From positions 4,794,008 through 4,858,007 of the forward strand of contig NW_002060943.1 of assembly GCF_000150275.1 (NCBI RefSeq): 64,000 bases of DNA, read 5' to 3'. Every line of letters begins with the position of its first letter. The stretch's first letter is position 1. This document shows, piece by piece, positions 29,301 through 42,800 of the stretch. The stretch comes from Trichoplax adhaerens (taxonomy: Eukaryota; Placozoa; Uniplacotomia; Trichoplacea; Trichoplacidae). Position numbers and translations under genes: made by a program. Below the pieces are notes generated by a model, which was given only the letters and a program-made list of their open reading frames with translations, had not been told where the DNA came from and did no database searches.

Positions 29301-30106
29301 CATATTTTATTATGATCAATTATACTGCTATGCTTTGTTGGCTAATATGAATTGATGATGTACCATGATAGAATGGTAATATGGCCACACTTCCTACAGA
29401 AAGAAGTAACAGCTTTGGAAATAGGTTAGTCATCCAATGTTACTATCAGGGTATGATTTTATCTTCCTAAGAACTATACACTATAATAATTTCTAATATT
29501 GTAATCTGTTTTTCTTAAATGATTAATAGTGGGCCAAGAGGTACAGGACATAAACTCAAGGTAAGCTATACTGTTTAATTATTAGATGGATTTACGCCGT
29601 AGTTATTGTAGCGTACTTCTGCTGATCTTTCATAATAGAAAAATCTCTCCATCTTCAATATAAACTTCATTTTTATTAAAAACATAACGTATTCGATAGA
29701 TGAAAAGGAAAACTGGTCTGGACTGGAGAAGAAATATTTTGGGAGAAATGACTGTGATGAATGCTGAAGAGGTATTGCAGCAGCAAGGAATAACTAATAT
29801 CGAATAGAATTAAGGCATAGTGATTTCAGAAATAGAATATTAAGACCTACTCTATAGAAGACTTTCATTAAATTGTGAAATTTTTAGATGCGAGAACTCA
29901 ACAAAATCATGAAATCGGATTTAATGAGAAGTCGAAGTGGAAGCTTTAGAAGTCAAGTAAGTTGATTTTTATAAGTTATAATTAATAATAATCGTTCCTA
30001 GGTACTTAAGCGTGCAAAATACTACGTGGATGTCGTCTGTATCTTGTGCAACTTGAACAATTTAATCAATATGAAACCATTTATGTTGGAAATTAGCAAC
30101 AAAAGG

Positions 30107-30137
<31 letters not shown>

Positions 30138-33060
30138 GCAACAATCACCGACATCTCCAATACAACCGCAGGCATCAAGCGATATTCCAAGTGCAGAAGT
30201 TCCACGAAGGCCAAAAAGATCTTCTTTAAATAGGTTAGTAAAATGAATGTAGCAATCTATATTGAAGGTGTCTCATGGATTTAGGCTTTAAATTATCGAT
30301 TTATATCAATCCTCGAATCCGTAACCCTAAATCAATTACAATTTTAAGAATTAAGCAATGATCTTGAGTCATTTTGCTAATCTAATTTTTTCTCGATGCT
30401 TTCTTCAACTCTATCTGCTATAGTAGGCAATCATCCGTTGATAGATGTAAGTAAAAAAATATCCCTTTTAGTTCTCAGTATTAAGCAGACTCACTAACAT
30501 TATCGTTATAGTCGGCTACCAGTTGTGCTAGTTTGATCGATGAGAATCGGTTATACTCTTATTGAATAGTATCATCAAAGTTCCAGAATTAAATATATAG
30601 TAAAATTGCTGAAACTTTTGATAAATACTAACATACTTGTTTAATAATCAACAGCTGAAGTAGCCCAAAAACACCATAGCTTACCGACAAGGCCAAAACC
30701 ACTTCTGCAGACGCATCCACTGCATACATCTGTTGAATCACCCGACGATTCATCATCTCAGGTATTAGAATCTCGCAAGATTGTTTATTTTCTCGCTTAT
30801 ATATTGTTCAAAGTAATACTATTAATGTTACTCATGAATCAATGATACTACTACAATAATAATCTTGGATTACCTTTAAAACTCGAAAAAGCATAAAATA
30901 ATACGAACATCAGTCAATTTAGTTTTAGATTTATTACTCTTGAAAATATACATGACTATACGCGTTTTAAAATTTATAATGCCTTTGCGTGATTGGATTA
31001 GGTTGCTCCTCCTGTTATCGCTATCGATCATGCTAATTCGCCAACACCGACACTTGAAGAACATTCTCCGACTGAGAAAAGAGATTCAAGTAATGAATTA
31101 TCGGTTAGTATGTCGCCTGCTGAAGCTAAAGAGAAGCGCAGAAATGAGAAAATGAGAAAAGCGAAGGAAAGTAAATCCGGTGAAATGCCAGACTGGATGA
31201 AGAAATTTATTTCGTCAAATAACTTAAACATTACCGAAGATGTTATGGACACTAATCAATTGGATAGTGTTAAGGAAGAGACGTAAGTTTCGATGTAAAT
31301 GATATAAATATTCACAAAAAATCTTCGATACAGCAACAATACCAAAAAATAATCCGTTACTAGCTTGTAAATTTCGCCTATATTATACATTAGTCGAGAT
31401 TCTGCACCTTAATCCCATGCTATTACTTTGAGTACGATAAATGATCACGAAACACAGCAATAATGTAATTAATAACTGTTTACGTAAAAATCAAGTTCAA
31501 GTAACACTCTCTCTTTAGGTTATTGATCTATCATAGTATTGGCAGTGATAAGCTTTTCTAATCTATCTTATCAACGATGTTATCATCAAATATTATCTAA
31601 ATTATTTATATAACAACTGATTTTAAAACATACTAAAATTATAAACATTAGCAGCCTATCTTATCTATTATATTGCCATCAAAGGACTTTAATCGATATT
31701 TATTTACATGAGAACTTAGGAAAAGTAGTTTTCCCTACATTAATTAATTATAATATCATGGTATATGGGTTATGCAGTATTAGCATATGAATTTTATTTA
31801 AACCTATAATACTGTAGGTAACGGATTAATATCTGAGTGTTACTTATTTATGATCAGATAATATTAATTTTCGCTTACACACTTATTAGAATGAGGAGCA
31901 ACATATGATTACCAATGAAGAAACCACAAATAAACTATCAAATAGATCTCTTATAATGTTATTATTACAAATTCCAGAACAATCTTATTTTTATAAATAT
32001 TTTAAATGATTACCACGTTGTAGACTGTGCATGAAATTATAGAAATACTAACTGGTTTCATGATCAATTTAAATAATATAGAGGAGAAGATCATGAGAAA
32101 GAAAACTCAAAAGAAGCTGAAACAAACTCTAATTCAACTACAGTAGATACACAAGATGGCCATGAAGCTGATTCCATCAAAGTTAACAACAGTACTGAGC
32201 AAAAATCCGATGTTAATATAACAAGTTCGTCCGCTCTGTCGATTGATTCTAAATCACTACAGGCTGAACAACAGCTTAATGTACAAGAATCATCAACCTT
32301 ATCACCTTTTGCATCACATTCAACTGTTCAAGATAGTAATTCTGTACCTAAATCAGATAATCACCATTCTGATGTAAATAATAACATCAGCAATATTAAA
32401 ATTGATGAAGCGAAAATTCAAAATGATGCGCATAGCGATAAACTGTCATCACAAGAAATAAATACCCCTGATTCTGCTGTAACAAGCCCACATAGCTTCA
32501 ATTATGGGTATAGTTTTGAATCAAATTACAATGGCTTGACAAAAATTCACGAGAATATTATTGAAGAAGAGGAAGAAGAAGAAGTAGATGAAGGAAATGA
32601 TGTTGATATTACCGCTTTAGCTATGGCTCAACTACAAATGCAAATGCAAGCTAATAGAAAAGCGTCCGATGCTACAATTGATGAAGATACACGATCAGAT
32701 ATTACTCAGTTATCCAACTTCACCCTTAAGGAAGACACTGGATTAAAAAATGACAATATACAATCATGTGAAGTAGCCAATGATGATCACTGCGAAACTC
32801 CACCGAATGCTCTCGATACAATTGCTGAAGGAGAAGAAGAAGAAGAAGAATACAACCATAGACATCAGGAATCAAAATCAGCCAAGCCATCGCAAATTCC
32901 AGAAAAAAATTTAAATTTCAACGATAGTAATGATAGCACAGCAAAGCAAAGTAATACTGCGCAAAATACAACTTTAGGATTAGGCAATCAATACAGTAAT
33001 GGCTCACTAAAACTACCATCATTATCCACGGCACCATATTCCAATGATGACACGGTGTAA
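17374..33060 (+). CDS. Two-domain (TPC-type) cation channel with SH3 domain and long tail
   Basis: Roughly 40 exons encode about 1,580 aa, twice a usual two-pore channel. Start chosen at MPRNSVHDIEAN (17374). Domain I: S1 (FLVYVNIILHTALQ, ~19.4 kb), S2/S3 (~19.6-19.9 kb), weakly charged S4 (VFRCLRSLGLICK, ~20.8 kb), S5 (TTFFFILIFAAIG, 21101-), pore I with LLTTENYP (~22.0 kb), S6 (LTAILLAIIVDSYW, ~22.7 kb). The linker is EF-hand-like (LIDPLGQGALPASD, ~22.9-23.1 kb). Domain II: S1 ~23.8 kb, S2 24.4 kb, S3/S4 24.7-25.0 kb, S5 25.5 kb, pore II with LTTSNWHEIM (~25.8 kb), S6 (VIMNLFVAIAIEAF, ~26.7-26.9 kb). Two repeats with a pore-linker-pore layout and the TTxNxP filter I point to the TPC family (endolysosomal Na/Ca channels in other animals). 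After S6-II come phospho-site-like stretches, a basic segment, an SH3 domain (27943-29141), a poly-Gln run and an acidic, Ser/Asn-rich tail to 33060. Two internal junctions are non-canonical (see findings). Not a four-domain Nav/Cav: only two repeats are present. Confidence 0.88.
27943..29141 (+). other. SH3 domain of the channel, three exons
   Basis: Encoded by exons 27877-28026, 28899-28950 and 29129-29295, all phase-consistent and GT-AG. It carries the SH3 hallmarks in order: the ALYDY-type strand as MRAITPF, acidic RT loop (KDTDLDLAVGDEVVIL), WW pair (QDDWWQGM), GWFP, and a final SHV where many SH3 domains have NYV. It is directly preceded by a Lys/Arg-rich stretch (LKKRMKQKKKNHSK). SH3 domains bind Pro-rich PxxP ligands, so this could tether the channel to a scaffold, or fold back on Pro-rich parts of its own tail. 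That function is inference. Confidence 0.9.
30095..30145 (+). repeat. CAA/CAG run coding poly-Gln in channel tail
   Basis: Exonic (CAA)n-type run at the start of an exon whose acceptor ends at about 30098. In the channel frame it reads QQKE followed by eleven or more Gln, then Pro/Ser-rich sequence. The run may be length-variable. Confidence 0.8.
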
Positions 33061-33850
33061 ATAGTCAGCGAACTATAAAGTTCATATATTTACGATCCTT
33101 TCGACGATAAATTTCTTATTTTCGATAGCATTAATATTTATCATGTATCATGTATATCTTCAACTATTTTTAAAATTACAATCTTGGGTATGTAATGTTT
33201 AAATTGTTCTAATTCAACCACAGTTAGCAGACGTTACCTTATGTCAGTCTGTTCGTTTTATTAATGAAAGATGGAAAGACGTTTGTTTAATAACCATATA
33301 CATCATGTTAATTATTGCTCGATATTTGTCAATTTTAACAAGCGTTAATAACCTAATTGTTAAACTATATAACAGTTGTATATTCTAATTGTAATTAATA
33401 TTCATTATAAATGAATTAATTATAATTTAGTAGCAATTCTTGCCTATTGTCAATGTTTGTTGCGCTAAGAGCCAATAATAATGACAATTTAAATTTGCCA
33501 TGATTTAATATAAAATGAGTTCCCACTTCATTATGAACATCATATGATGTTCTTAGACTCTGTTCTTCATTTCAATTGGGATCTCATAATAATTAAGTTT
33601 AAATAACCACAGTCGGTAATATACTTTAGATACGTTGGCTCACAATTAAGTATACAGTAGTACTAAAGTAACTTCTTCATTATATTCTTTGTGTGCGTCC
33701 TTTGATCACAACAATTCATACGTGCAATATTTGTAAAATAATACTAATAAGCAGACATATATAGATATTCCCACCATCATTAAAAATAAAGAACTTAGCT
33801 AAGTTCGTTTAAGATCTATTTTGTATACAATTTCAATTGGTTATTATTAA
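33061..33850. other. Convergent intergenic spacer, channel / PSME4
   Basis: 790 bp between the stop codons of two convergent genes. It must contain both 3' ends; AATAAA at 33785 is a candidate polyadenylation signal for the channel gene. Nothing else is recognised. Confidence 0.5.
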
Positions 33851-36800
33851 TTAAGCGTAATAGCTAGGAGATATTAAGAAATCACTTAGAGCGCTCAGCT
33901 GGTCGACTGTAAAATATTGTTTATGCTCTTCCCAATTATCCAAATGAGTACGCTTGAATTCAGAAACGACGGATTTAACAGTAGTCTAACATTTAGAATA
34001 ATAATGACTTAATATTAATATCGATAGAATTGGCAACAAATTTAAAAACTGATTTTATTTACTATTCATTCCTTAACAAAAACTTACATGATAGCCTAAT
34101 GTATAGCAATAATACCTTAATTGGAGGAGGATCATTTAATCGGTCGCCGATAAATATTAAGATCTCCGGTAACCAAGGAGGAACATCATATGGAAAGGCT
34201 TGTATACATGCAGCGAGACCCAATATTGCAGAATGGCGCCGGCTAATCACTTTCTTAACTAATATTGTAAAGCCAAAAATAAAAGATTGAAGCTTAAATT
34301 CATGTGAGAATACTCTACGCATATTCTATACAATATTTTTACATTCAGTCGATGGTATATTATGTCTACGCTTGATTTTCGTCTCTGTTACGACATCTCT
34401 AAATTTGGACTAAAGAAAATTTAATATTTATTCTACAAGGTGTCAATTACAATTTTTTTTTTATATCATCATCATCTATGTATTGAAGTTATGACAACAT
34501 TATCTAAGTAAATGGTAATACCAGTTTCACGCTTGTTACTTCTAAAAATCCACATCTTAGTAGTCCACTATAAGTTGTTGATGCCATTTCTCTAACCTAA
34601 TGCACGAAGACTCTTAATTTTCTCAGAAATTTAGGATAAAATCTAGCAAAATTGTCTTTAACCTCAATTTGCTCATCAAATATCAACTTAAGTAAAATGT
34701 CTTCAATAGTGCTGGTCGCTGTGGTATGCTCAAATAATAGAAAGAGATTTCTAAACGTCATAACCTGCATTTAGAAAATTAAACAGTTCAGATATAAAAA
34801 TTTTTTGATATATGATACGAACTAAGGAGAATTTAATACCTGAATAAATAACAACATACTATAACGGTGATGCCATGAGTTAGATTGTACTACCTACGCA
34901 TTAAAAAATTAGTTGGTCATTACATGCAGCAGAAAATAAAACAGCATAGACTAAAACTTACTTGTGTTAAAGCAAGCATAACAGAATCAACCGCAGCATC
35001 CGATAGCTGTGCTTGAGCTAAATATCCGAAAGCCTAGACATCGTGCCATTGATGTATTTTAGTTCATAAGGGCTTTAAACTAAAGCTAAATGTAAGATAG
35101 CACATTTCGAACTAACCAGTTTACACAATATTTGCAGATCTTTATCATCTTCTTGATTTTCCAATCCGATTAACTAGCCAAAACATTTATAGAAGATAGC
35201 GAATTTATCATCTTTAATCGTACTATATTGCTAGAAAAGGCATGACCTACCAGTGGTAATAGCTTGTACGTGGCAATTGAATACGGCTGCGGCGTTCTGC
35301 TGTTTTGACGGTTGCAAGATATTAACCATTCTAATACTAAATTATTATATATTTTCATGCGTTATAATAATAAACCATATTAATAAAGAATTATCAGACG
35401 GAAACCGTAAAATTATCTATTACAGGTTTCGCTTAGTCTTAATGTCGCTTGCTTTTCTTCAGGGTCGACAAGTTCTACATTGCCGTCGCTCCGCTTGTCT
35501 TCAGTAAATAATTTCGATAGCGACGGAAGTAGGCTTTCGATAAATTTTGTCGCGGTAGGACCTTTACTGACGTAGTTCTTTGAGATAGCCACATCAAATT
35601 TGAAAATATCCCGCAAAAGGCTGAAGGAAGTGTTGTTAATAGTAGAAAGAACATAAAATTAGTTATAAATGTTGTTTTAAATAGTTATAAGGAAATCGAT
35701 GATAGCTTCAATTATACATGTACATTGCAATTTAGAAAAGTTCTGAAAATAATTTTAAGGTACCTGCCAAGCGATGAACGAACATCTTTGTATTGGTGAT
35801 CAAGCCAGGGACTTACTAACTTAAGAGCTAAATTTTGCACCTCATAGCCTTTCCATTCCATGTCGGAGACGAAAATACGAATCAAGGATAATGCACTAAG
35901 AAAAAATCGATAAATTATCGTTACGTTAGAATTTTAAAATTTAATTAGAATCTTTATAGTTATATTGATTTAATAGCATAAAGACCTAGCATCAAGGAAG
36001 GATGCTTGCTCGCCAGCAAATATATTTTCGTTAAATAATAGAGAAAACAGACTGCGTAGTCGTTTCGGATCTCGATTTTTCTATGGAAAAAATGATAAAT
36101 ACTTATTAATATAATATCATCATCAATCACCGTAATTAGCGATATCTTAAAGGATGTAATTTAAGAAAGAAAACTATTATCACTAATGCCATACACTGAT
36201 TGTTGTAACAAAAGTACACCAATCATTTATCGTTTCTCTGGAGATTGAATTGAATGCTTTCCGCAACAGAGGAGTTAAAAACAACCATAAATGTTGCTCC
36301 TGTGAAGTAATATTTTATTAAGCTCATCTTGTAGTTTTACATATGAAATTTCCATTGTTGACAAAGCAGCACTTACTTTTTCGCTACCCCAATGCTTAGA
36401 GCCACGAACCAATCCAGCAACGATCTCTAGTGCACATTTTTGACTACTGCTATGCTATATAGATTTATAAATAATAACCTATCATTAACATTCATAACCT
36501 TTCGTTAGCATTTTTTGTATCGTAATGTCAAGTAATGTACGAGTATTACTACCATATGCTCCATGCTTAAATCTACCTCAGTATCTGCGAAAAGATTTTC
36601 AACGTGTCGCTCAAACAGCGGTAGTAATGAATCCCCGAAATTGCGAAATATACCCTGCAATTGTACATATTCGTATATAAATTAGTATTGGAAGGCAATC
36701 TAATCGAAATTGTATCTGAACAAATTAAAGACTTGATATCATGAAATAATATAATACCTTAAACATAGCATAATTATGCATATTAAAGGCTTCATCTTTT

Positions 36801-39800
36801 GAAATTTCTAGCGAATAAAGCTTGATCAGTGACTCGATAAATTCATGACTGTTGAGTACCGCATACATTGCTGCTTCATGCTACATTAGAAAATTTCAAT
36901 ATGTGAAAGAATTAACAAAATGAAATCAGGAAATCAAAAATATTTGTACAGCCACTACCTCAGTCATCTCCTGGATACCCCTATCAACTTTCGGTTGCTG
37001 TTCTAATGCGGCATGAGTTAGTATTGACCTGCGTTTGATAATATTATATATTAGGTACGATTAAAAAGAATTTTAGAAGTGTTACATGTCAACAATATTG
37101 TGTCATAATATCTTACCTAGGCCATACGTTATTATATCCTATGTATGGTTTATCGATAAGCGTATTACTTTTCCAGTCTTTAACGTCAAATCTATTATTT
37201 TCTAATGGGAAAACGAGCCTAGTTGGCGTAAAAATCAAAATATTAATATATTTCTGTTTTTTAAGTAAATCAATTGAAATAGCAAGGCAACGAACCAGTC
37301 ATTATTGATATCGCTCTCCTCACTTGATGCTTCAGCACATGCTATATCATAAAGTTGATAGTAACTCTATTAAATTCGACATGCATTTGCACGTGGCGGT
37401 AAAAATTGTCCTCCGAATAATTTACAATTGACTATACCTGCATTTTTGACACTGATTTCAATTTTCAAATGCTTTCTTTTTAATTGTTTACAAATACTTG
37501 CAATGGCGGACACAGCCATCTAAATATAGCGTAGGCAGTTAATAAAACTAGACACCATGCTACCTATGTATACATTAAATAGGAAGTACACCTTGCGTAT
37601 CTCAATAGAATCGTGGATTAAATTTTTCGTGAAAAGTGCTATTGCACGTGGTAGCAACGGGATATCGATTCGAATCAGTTGCGCAATAAAACCTATACAG
37701 TACTGTAGAAACTGCCACCTCCTATAAGCAGCCATTGTAAAATACGTGTTTTCATTTAGCGAATAGTCGAAATTTGATTTGATATTACAAATTTTCCAAC
37801 TTACATATTATTGTCCCCTGTTTCACATAAATCTAGGAGAAGGTTGACTAATTCCATGTATTGCCTATTTGAAATCGTGTAAATTACTTTTTTTGAATAA
37901 TACGATGAATAGATTGAACATAGTTTCATAAATACCTGCGATTACAGTTATTCATTTCTTCCAAAAATAAGTCACCATCTTTATTACTCACGCTAACAGT
38001 TCCTGTTAAAGCTCGTGCTGCTTCCCTACATTCTACCGGAACCTAAGTTAATAATTTAGTTGTGTTAATGCTGATTTATGACCAAGTAAATATTGTTATG
38101 TTACTCCATTAACTTATCTGACCTCATATTTTAAAGCTAAGGTTGCATATTCTCGACACATTTGCTGATAAACTTTATTAATTAATATTAGGATAGACGA
38201 TTTTTCGGAATGATCAGCCTTAACTAATGCAGGCCAAATCTGCTGCATGTTCTCCCATTGGTGACACACAAATTTACATGTATCGGCATCCGTTAGAACA
38301 AACAGGGCACCCTTTCGATACCAAAAAAAAATATGATTCATTTCATTAGTGGAATGTCCAGCTACAATACAACTGCTAAAAACAATGAAATAAATACACT
38401 AGAGTACCTTAAATTCATCATGGCTAACTGAATTGTCGGCTTTTAGTTTATCAGTAATGAAAGGAAGACTATATGTACAAGAAAATAAGATGCTCTCGTA
38501 ACACAACAACAGCAGACCTTGTGCCTCTCTTCTTATCTGTTGGAATAAGCGTTTTTCAATATTAATATAATATCTGATCAAATATTAGCTATCATTTATA
38601 CATGTATAATAACCTCGCAATAGTCGCAAACGGATAACTTTAAAACATCGCTAATCATCATTTGATGGAGTTCTGTCATCCTGCAAGGATAGATATGATT
38701 TCTTCTTTTCTATATAGAATATAATTCACAGCCGTCAAATTAAGGTAACTTCAATTCCCGCAAAAAATATAATGTATATACCAGGTGCTGGAGGTAGCTT
38801 TTCTCAATCACAATTTGCCTTATACAGTTACAGTGTCCGAGGAGCTGTAAAGCAATGTAAAAATGCGTATATTGTGGCATAAGCAACTATTCTAGACAGT
38901 CAAACCAATATCATGCTGAAAAGGTGAATACCTTATTACTTATTAGGCGCTTCCACCAATTGGCCAAGAATTCTCTTTAATGCAATAAAGACATTCAATT
39001 ACTAGGGAATTTTATTAGCTAAATAGATAATTAAAATACAATTTCTACCTCTCCTGTAAGTGGTCATTTTGTCCTCCATAATTAAATAAGACTTGATCGT
39101 AAATCTAACATAAAGACGTAATTTATACATTTTAATTTCATGTAATTTACAGTTACTCATAAAGACAAAATGTAATCTGTTAAGTATCTGATCGAAATAA
39201 TAAATGTAATTACCGATAGCATCAGATTAAATGACTTTGTATCATCCGTTACATGATCCAAAAAGTAACCTACAGTACAAAATTAAGAGTATAACCATGC
39301 GTGTTAAGATAATCGGGCATGTGGGTATACAATAAATTGAGAAGCATAGTAAAATTTATACCAATGGCTGTATGAATACAATTAGCGACAATTTCCCGTA
39401 AGCATACTGTGTTCTTAGAGACTAATGTTAGTAATAAAAAGAATTAGAGATGAAATAACATTGAAAAAATTGGTAACATATAAATTACAAAAAAAGTTAT
39501 CCATACATTTAGATGTATTTTCTGTACATAGTATAATTTCCTCGCTGTAGGGAACAACTGAGGGGACTCTGGAATTGTTTTAAAAAAAACATTAGCCTAA
39601 ATTACCAACAAAATACAAAGTATATATATTTCGTAAGAATTTTAGGTTAATAAGCGTTGTATAAACCAACAATGGAGATAGATATGGTTTGTCCCAAGGC
39701 GGTAAAGCTTCTCCAGCACCAGTGAGGATACAATAAATTATATGAAGACACTGGTGAATTTCTTCCCTATGAAAAATTATTAAGGAATCGTTTATAATAA

Positions 39801-42800
39801 CTTAATTTAGTTGAGTATTATTAACTTTAACATAAAAACCTCTTCATATTAATAGGGCCAGTTGTTAAATCTTGCATCTTGTTGGTTTCTTGAATTAAGA
39901 AATCATGCATGAGATCATGAGCAAATTCCATTTCAGCTTCTGACGGTTTGTGCCAATCAATCACTACATCTCGACGATCATAACATTTTGCCCAATCCTG
40001 CCACGTTTTCGAGATAATGAAAGTAAAAGCCCATACATTACAGAATTAACTGAATGAATAAATTGTAGTAATCTCACTTTAATAATCACTTACTTTAAGA
40101 TAGTTATATTGTGAAGGAGAATCATTAGCCATAGATCTATCACCGGGATATACAGCGGTTAAAGATTCCAATAAGGAACTAAAACCCTAAGTAGAATTGA
40201 GGAATAAAAAGTAATAAAGTGACGTATTCCCGATTATTTCTATTGGTAAAGTAATGGTATTGTACCTGACATGTAAAATTTGATGCCGTCTTAGATTTCA
40301 AGTGTATTGACATAGAGATAACTTTATAAATATGATCCTTATATTGAATGATATATCGGCCATCAGCTGTCATTAACTAGGTTTAGTATATAAATAGCAA
40401 ATAATTAATTAGAGTTTAAAAATAAACTAGCTAAAACGTGATGAGCATGCTGAGGCTCGAAAGACAGTAATTGTACAACGTACTTTACTAAAAACCAGTA
40501 AATACCAGATAAGTCCACTCTCCACTTGCTCTTCATCTACAAAATCGTCAGCTGAAATCAATATATATGCGATTAGTTATGAGAATATAAGTTAAGATAC
40601 ATAGCTTTATACTCAATTTTATGGGCTATTATATCTCATTGTATTACTTTCTATAATTTCAAGAATATTTCTTGAGTGATACGGTAGAAAAAGTTTTAAA
40701 GTCATTTCAGGTTGTGCCTGGTACAAAAAAAATGATGCATTTTAAAATATATTTTTTCAATGAAATTAAGCTGAATATTTGGAGTAGTATATATGCGCTA
40801 TTAGAATATCAATTTATGAACAATGCATAAAGAGTAAAAAGAGTACTAGTAAAAACAGTTGGAATATGACATACATTAGCAGCAGCTGAAACAATTGCAC
40901 AACATATATGACCAGCTATGGTATCACCAAGAATATGGCCTCTGACAAATCCAAATAACTTCTTAATAACTACCTAAAATTTTGAATTAATTATATTAGT
41001 TAATAATTAAATTTTCTACAGAAAATCTCAATCTTTTCTAAGATAAGAAATTTACCATAGCCAAAGTTCTTGAGGACTGACTTAATATTGTCATGAATAC
41101 CCTATAAAAACCTTCAGCAAATTGCCTGTCTTCATTATTAAATGAGGATTCACCATCAATAGTATTGTACGACTTTAAACTTTCGACGTTTGAGCTATTT
41201 TCAATCATCTCGAAACACCTATGTACAATACAGTTTGATATATAAAGGGATTAAGCTTTAGACGTAAAGTTCGTATGCTGCAATATTTATCATAAGGTCA
41301 ATACCTGTCTATGAACTGGATCAAAATATCTTCAAATCTAGCTGTTAACGAGCACAGCTCCTTTTCTTCCTATTGATATCAACACAAACTACGTTATTGT
41401 TGAACCGAAATCAAAATATTTCTGAGTTTGCAGTCAAAATAGAACCTCTGTAAGAGCCTCTTCACTAGCCAACATAGAACAATCCACAATAGGAATCAAA
41501 CCAAAGGCGGCCATGTAGAATATTAATGTCGTCTGTAACGAATTATTATTAATTCTTTAGTCAATAGATTATAACATCAATATAAAAATATCAGATTTTT
41601 ATAAGCTTCTATTCTAGATAATTTACGATAATAAATTTACAGAAGTCTTTAAAGAATCATTTAGATCGATTCCAGGAAGGGCTAATTCCAATAATTTCAT
41701 CAAATATGATGGTCCGGAAGGAAATCGAATTTCTTTATCATCAATTGTTCTACCAGCACTGGCAAGTGGTCGTGATACAAAAGCTGCACATACCATGGTT
41801 GCAATCACTTGGTGTGGTTCAGTCAGCGTAGTTAAACTAGCAAACGTCCTACAGAATGTGATGATATTAATTGAAATTGTACAATGCAACTATTTTAGCA
41901 CCTTTCTGAATGATATATCGTACAAAGAATTTAATACTAATAAATTTTCTACGTTCTATCATACCGATCTAAAAGAGGCGGCAGCATAATTTCAGGTCTT
42001 AAAATGGATAAATTCTGGATTATCAGAGCAACTTCATCGCTCAAGTGTTTAGTAAATAAAAGTAACATCGCTATTGGTCTAATGTTCTCAACAAAAGTAG
42101 TAATATCATCGTCAGTTATATGGTATTCTTTTGGAATTTTGGGTACCCAAGTCTTTTTCGGTTTTCGTTCCCTGAATTAAGAAATTCATTGATAAATCAT
42201 TATCTTACAATGTACTATTTCAGAAATGAATTGTCTTCTACAGTACGAATTTATAAAAGAATTCACTTACAATCGTAGGCGGTAGATGAACGCTGATGTC
42301 AAGCTACCGAGAAAATTTTGAATTTTCCCCTGTAAAATTATAAATAAAAATTACATTTGTTTCTTAATATGCTTATTAAAGATATATATATAAAAAACAG
42401 GGCTACATACCACCCAAGCGCCAACATTTGAAGGGTGACAAAAATTTTCAATCGCTCGTAACAGTTGATTAAGATAAAATTGGACCTTGGATTCTTTGTC
42501 ACCCTATCATAGTATTAATGAATCTGCTTTTAGTATGATTTATTTATTTTCCAATATACTGTGGAACAAGAAAGAACGGTTTAATTCTTTTAGAACAAAT
42601 ATCAATATAATAGTAATCAATGTAGTATTACCATCATGTTAATAATCCATTCAGCGCATAAATTTGCTTTATACATAGCATTTTTAGATCGTGGGACTTG
42701 ACGCTTACCCACAGGAAGATTGAAACTATTAAGGATTCGTTGAAATATCTACAATTGTTTATGATTGGATTTATTGTTAAATCTTGTAGTTTGTTACACT

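Noticed and set aside
17374-33060. Four-domain Nav/Cav channel
   Set aside because: Only two pore loops and two S6 segments are present before the SH3 domain, and the linker is EF-hand-like as in TPCs.
34030-34290. 86-codon plus-strand ORF
   Set aside because: Antisense shadow of a PSME4 exon whose minus-strand reading matches human PSME4.
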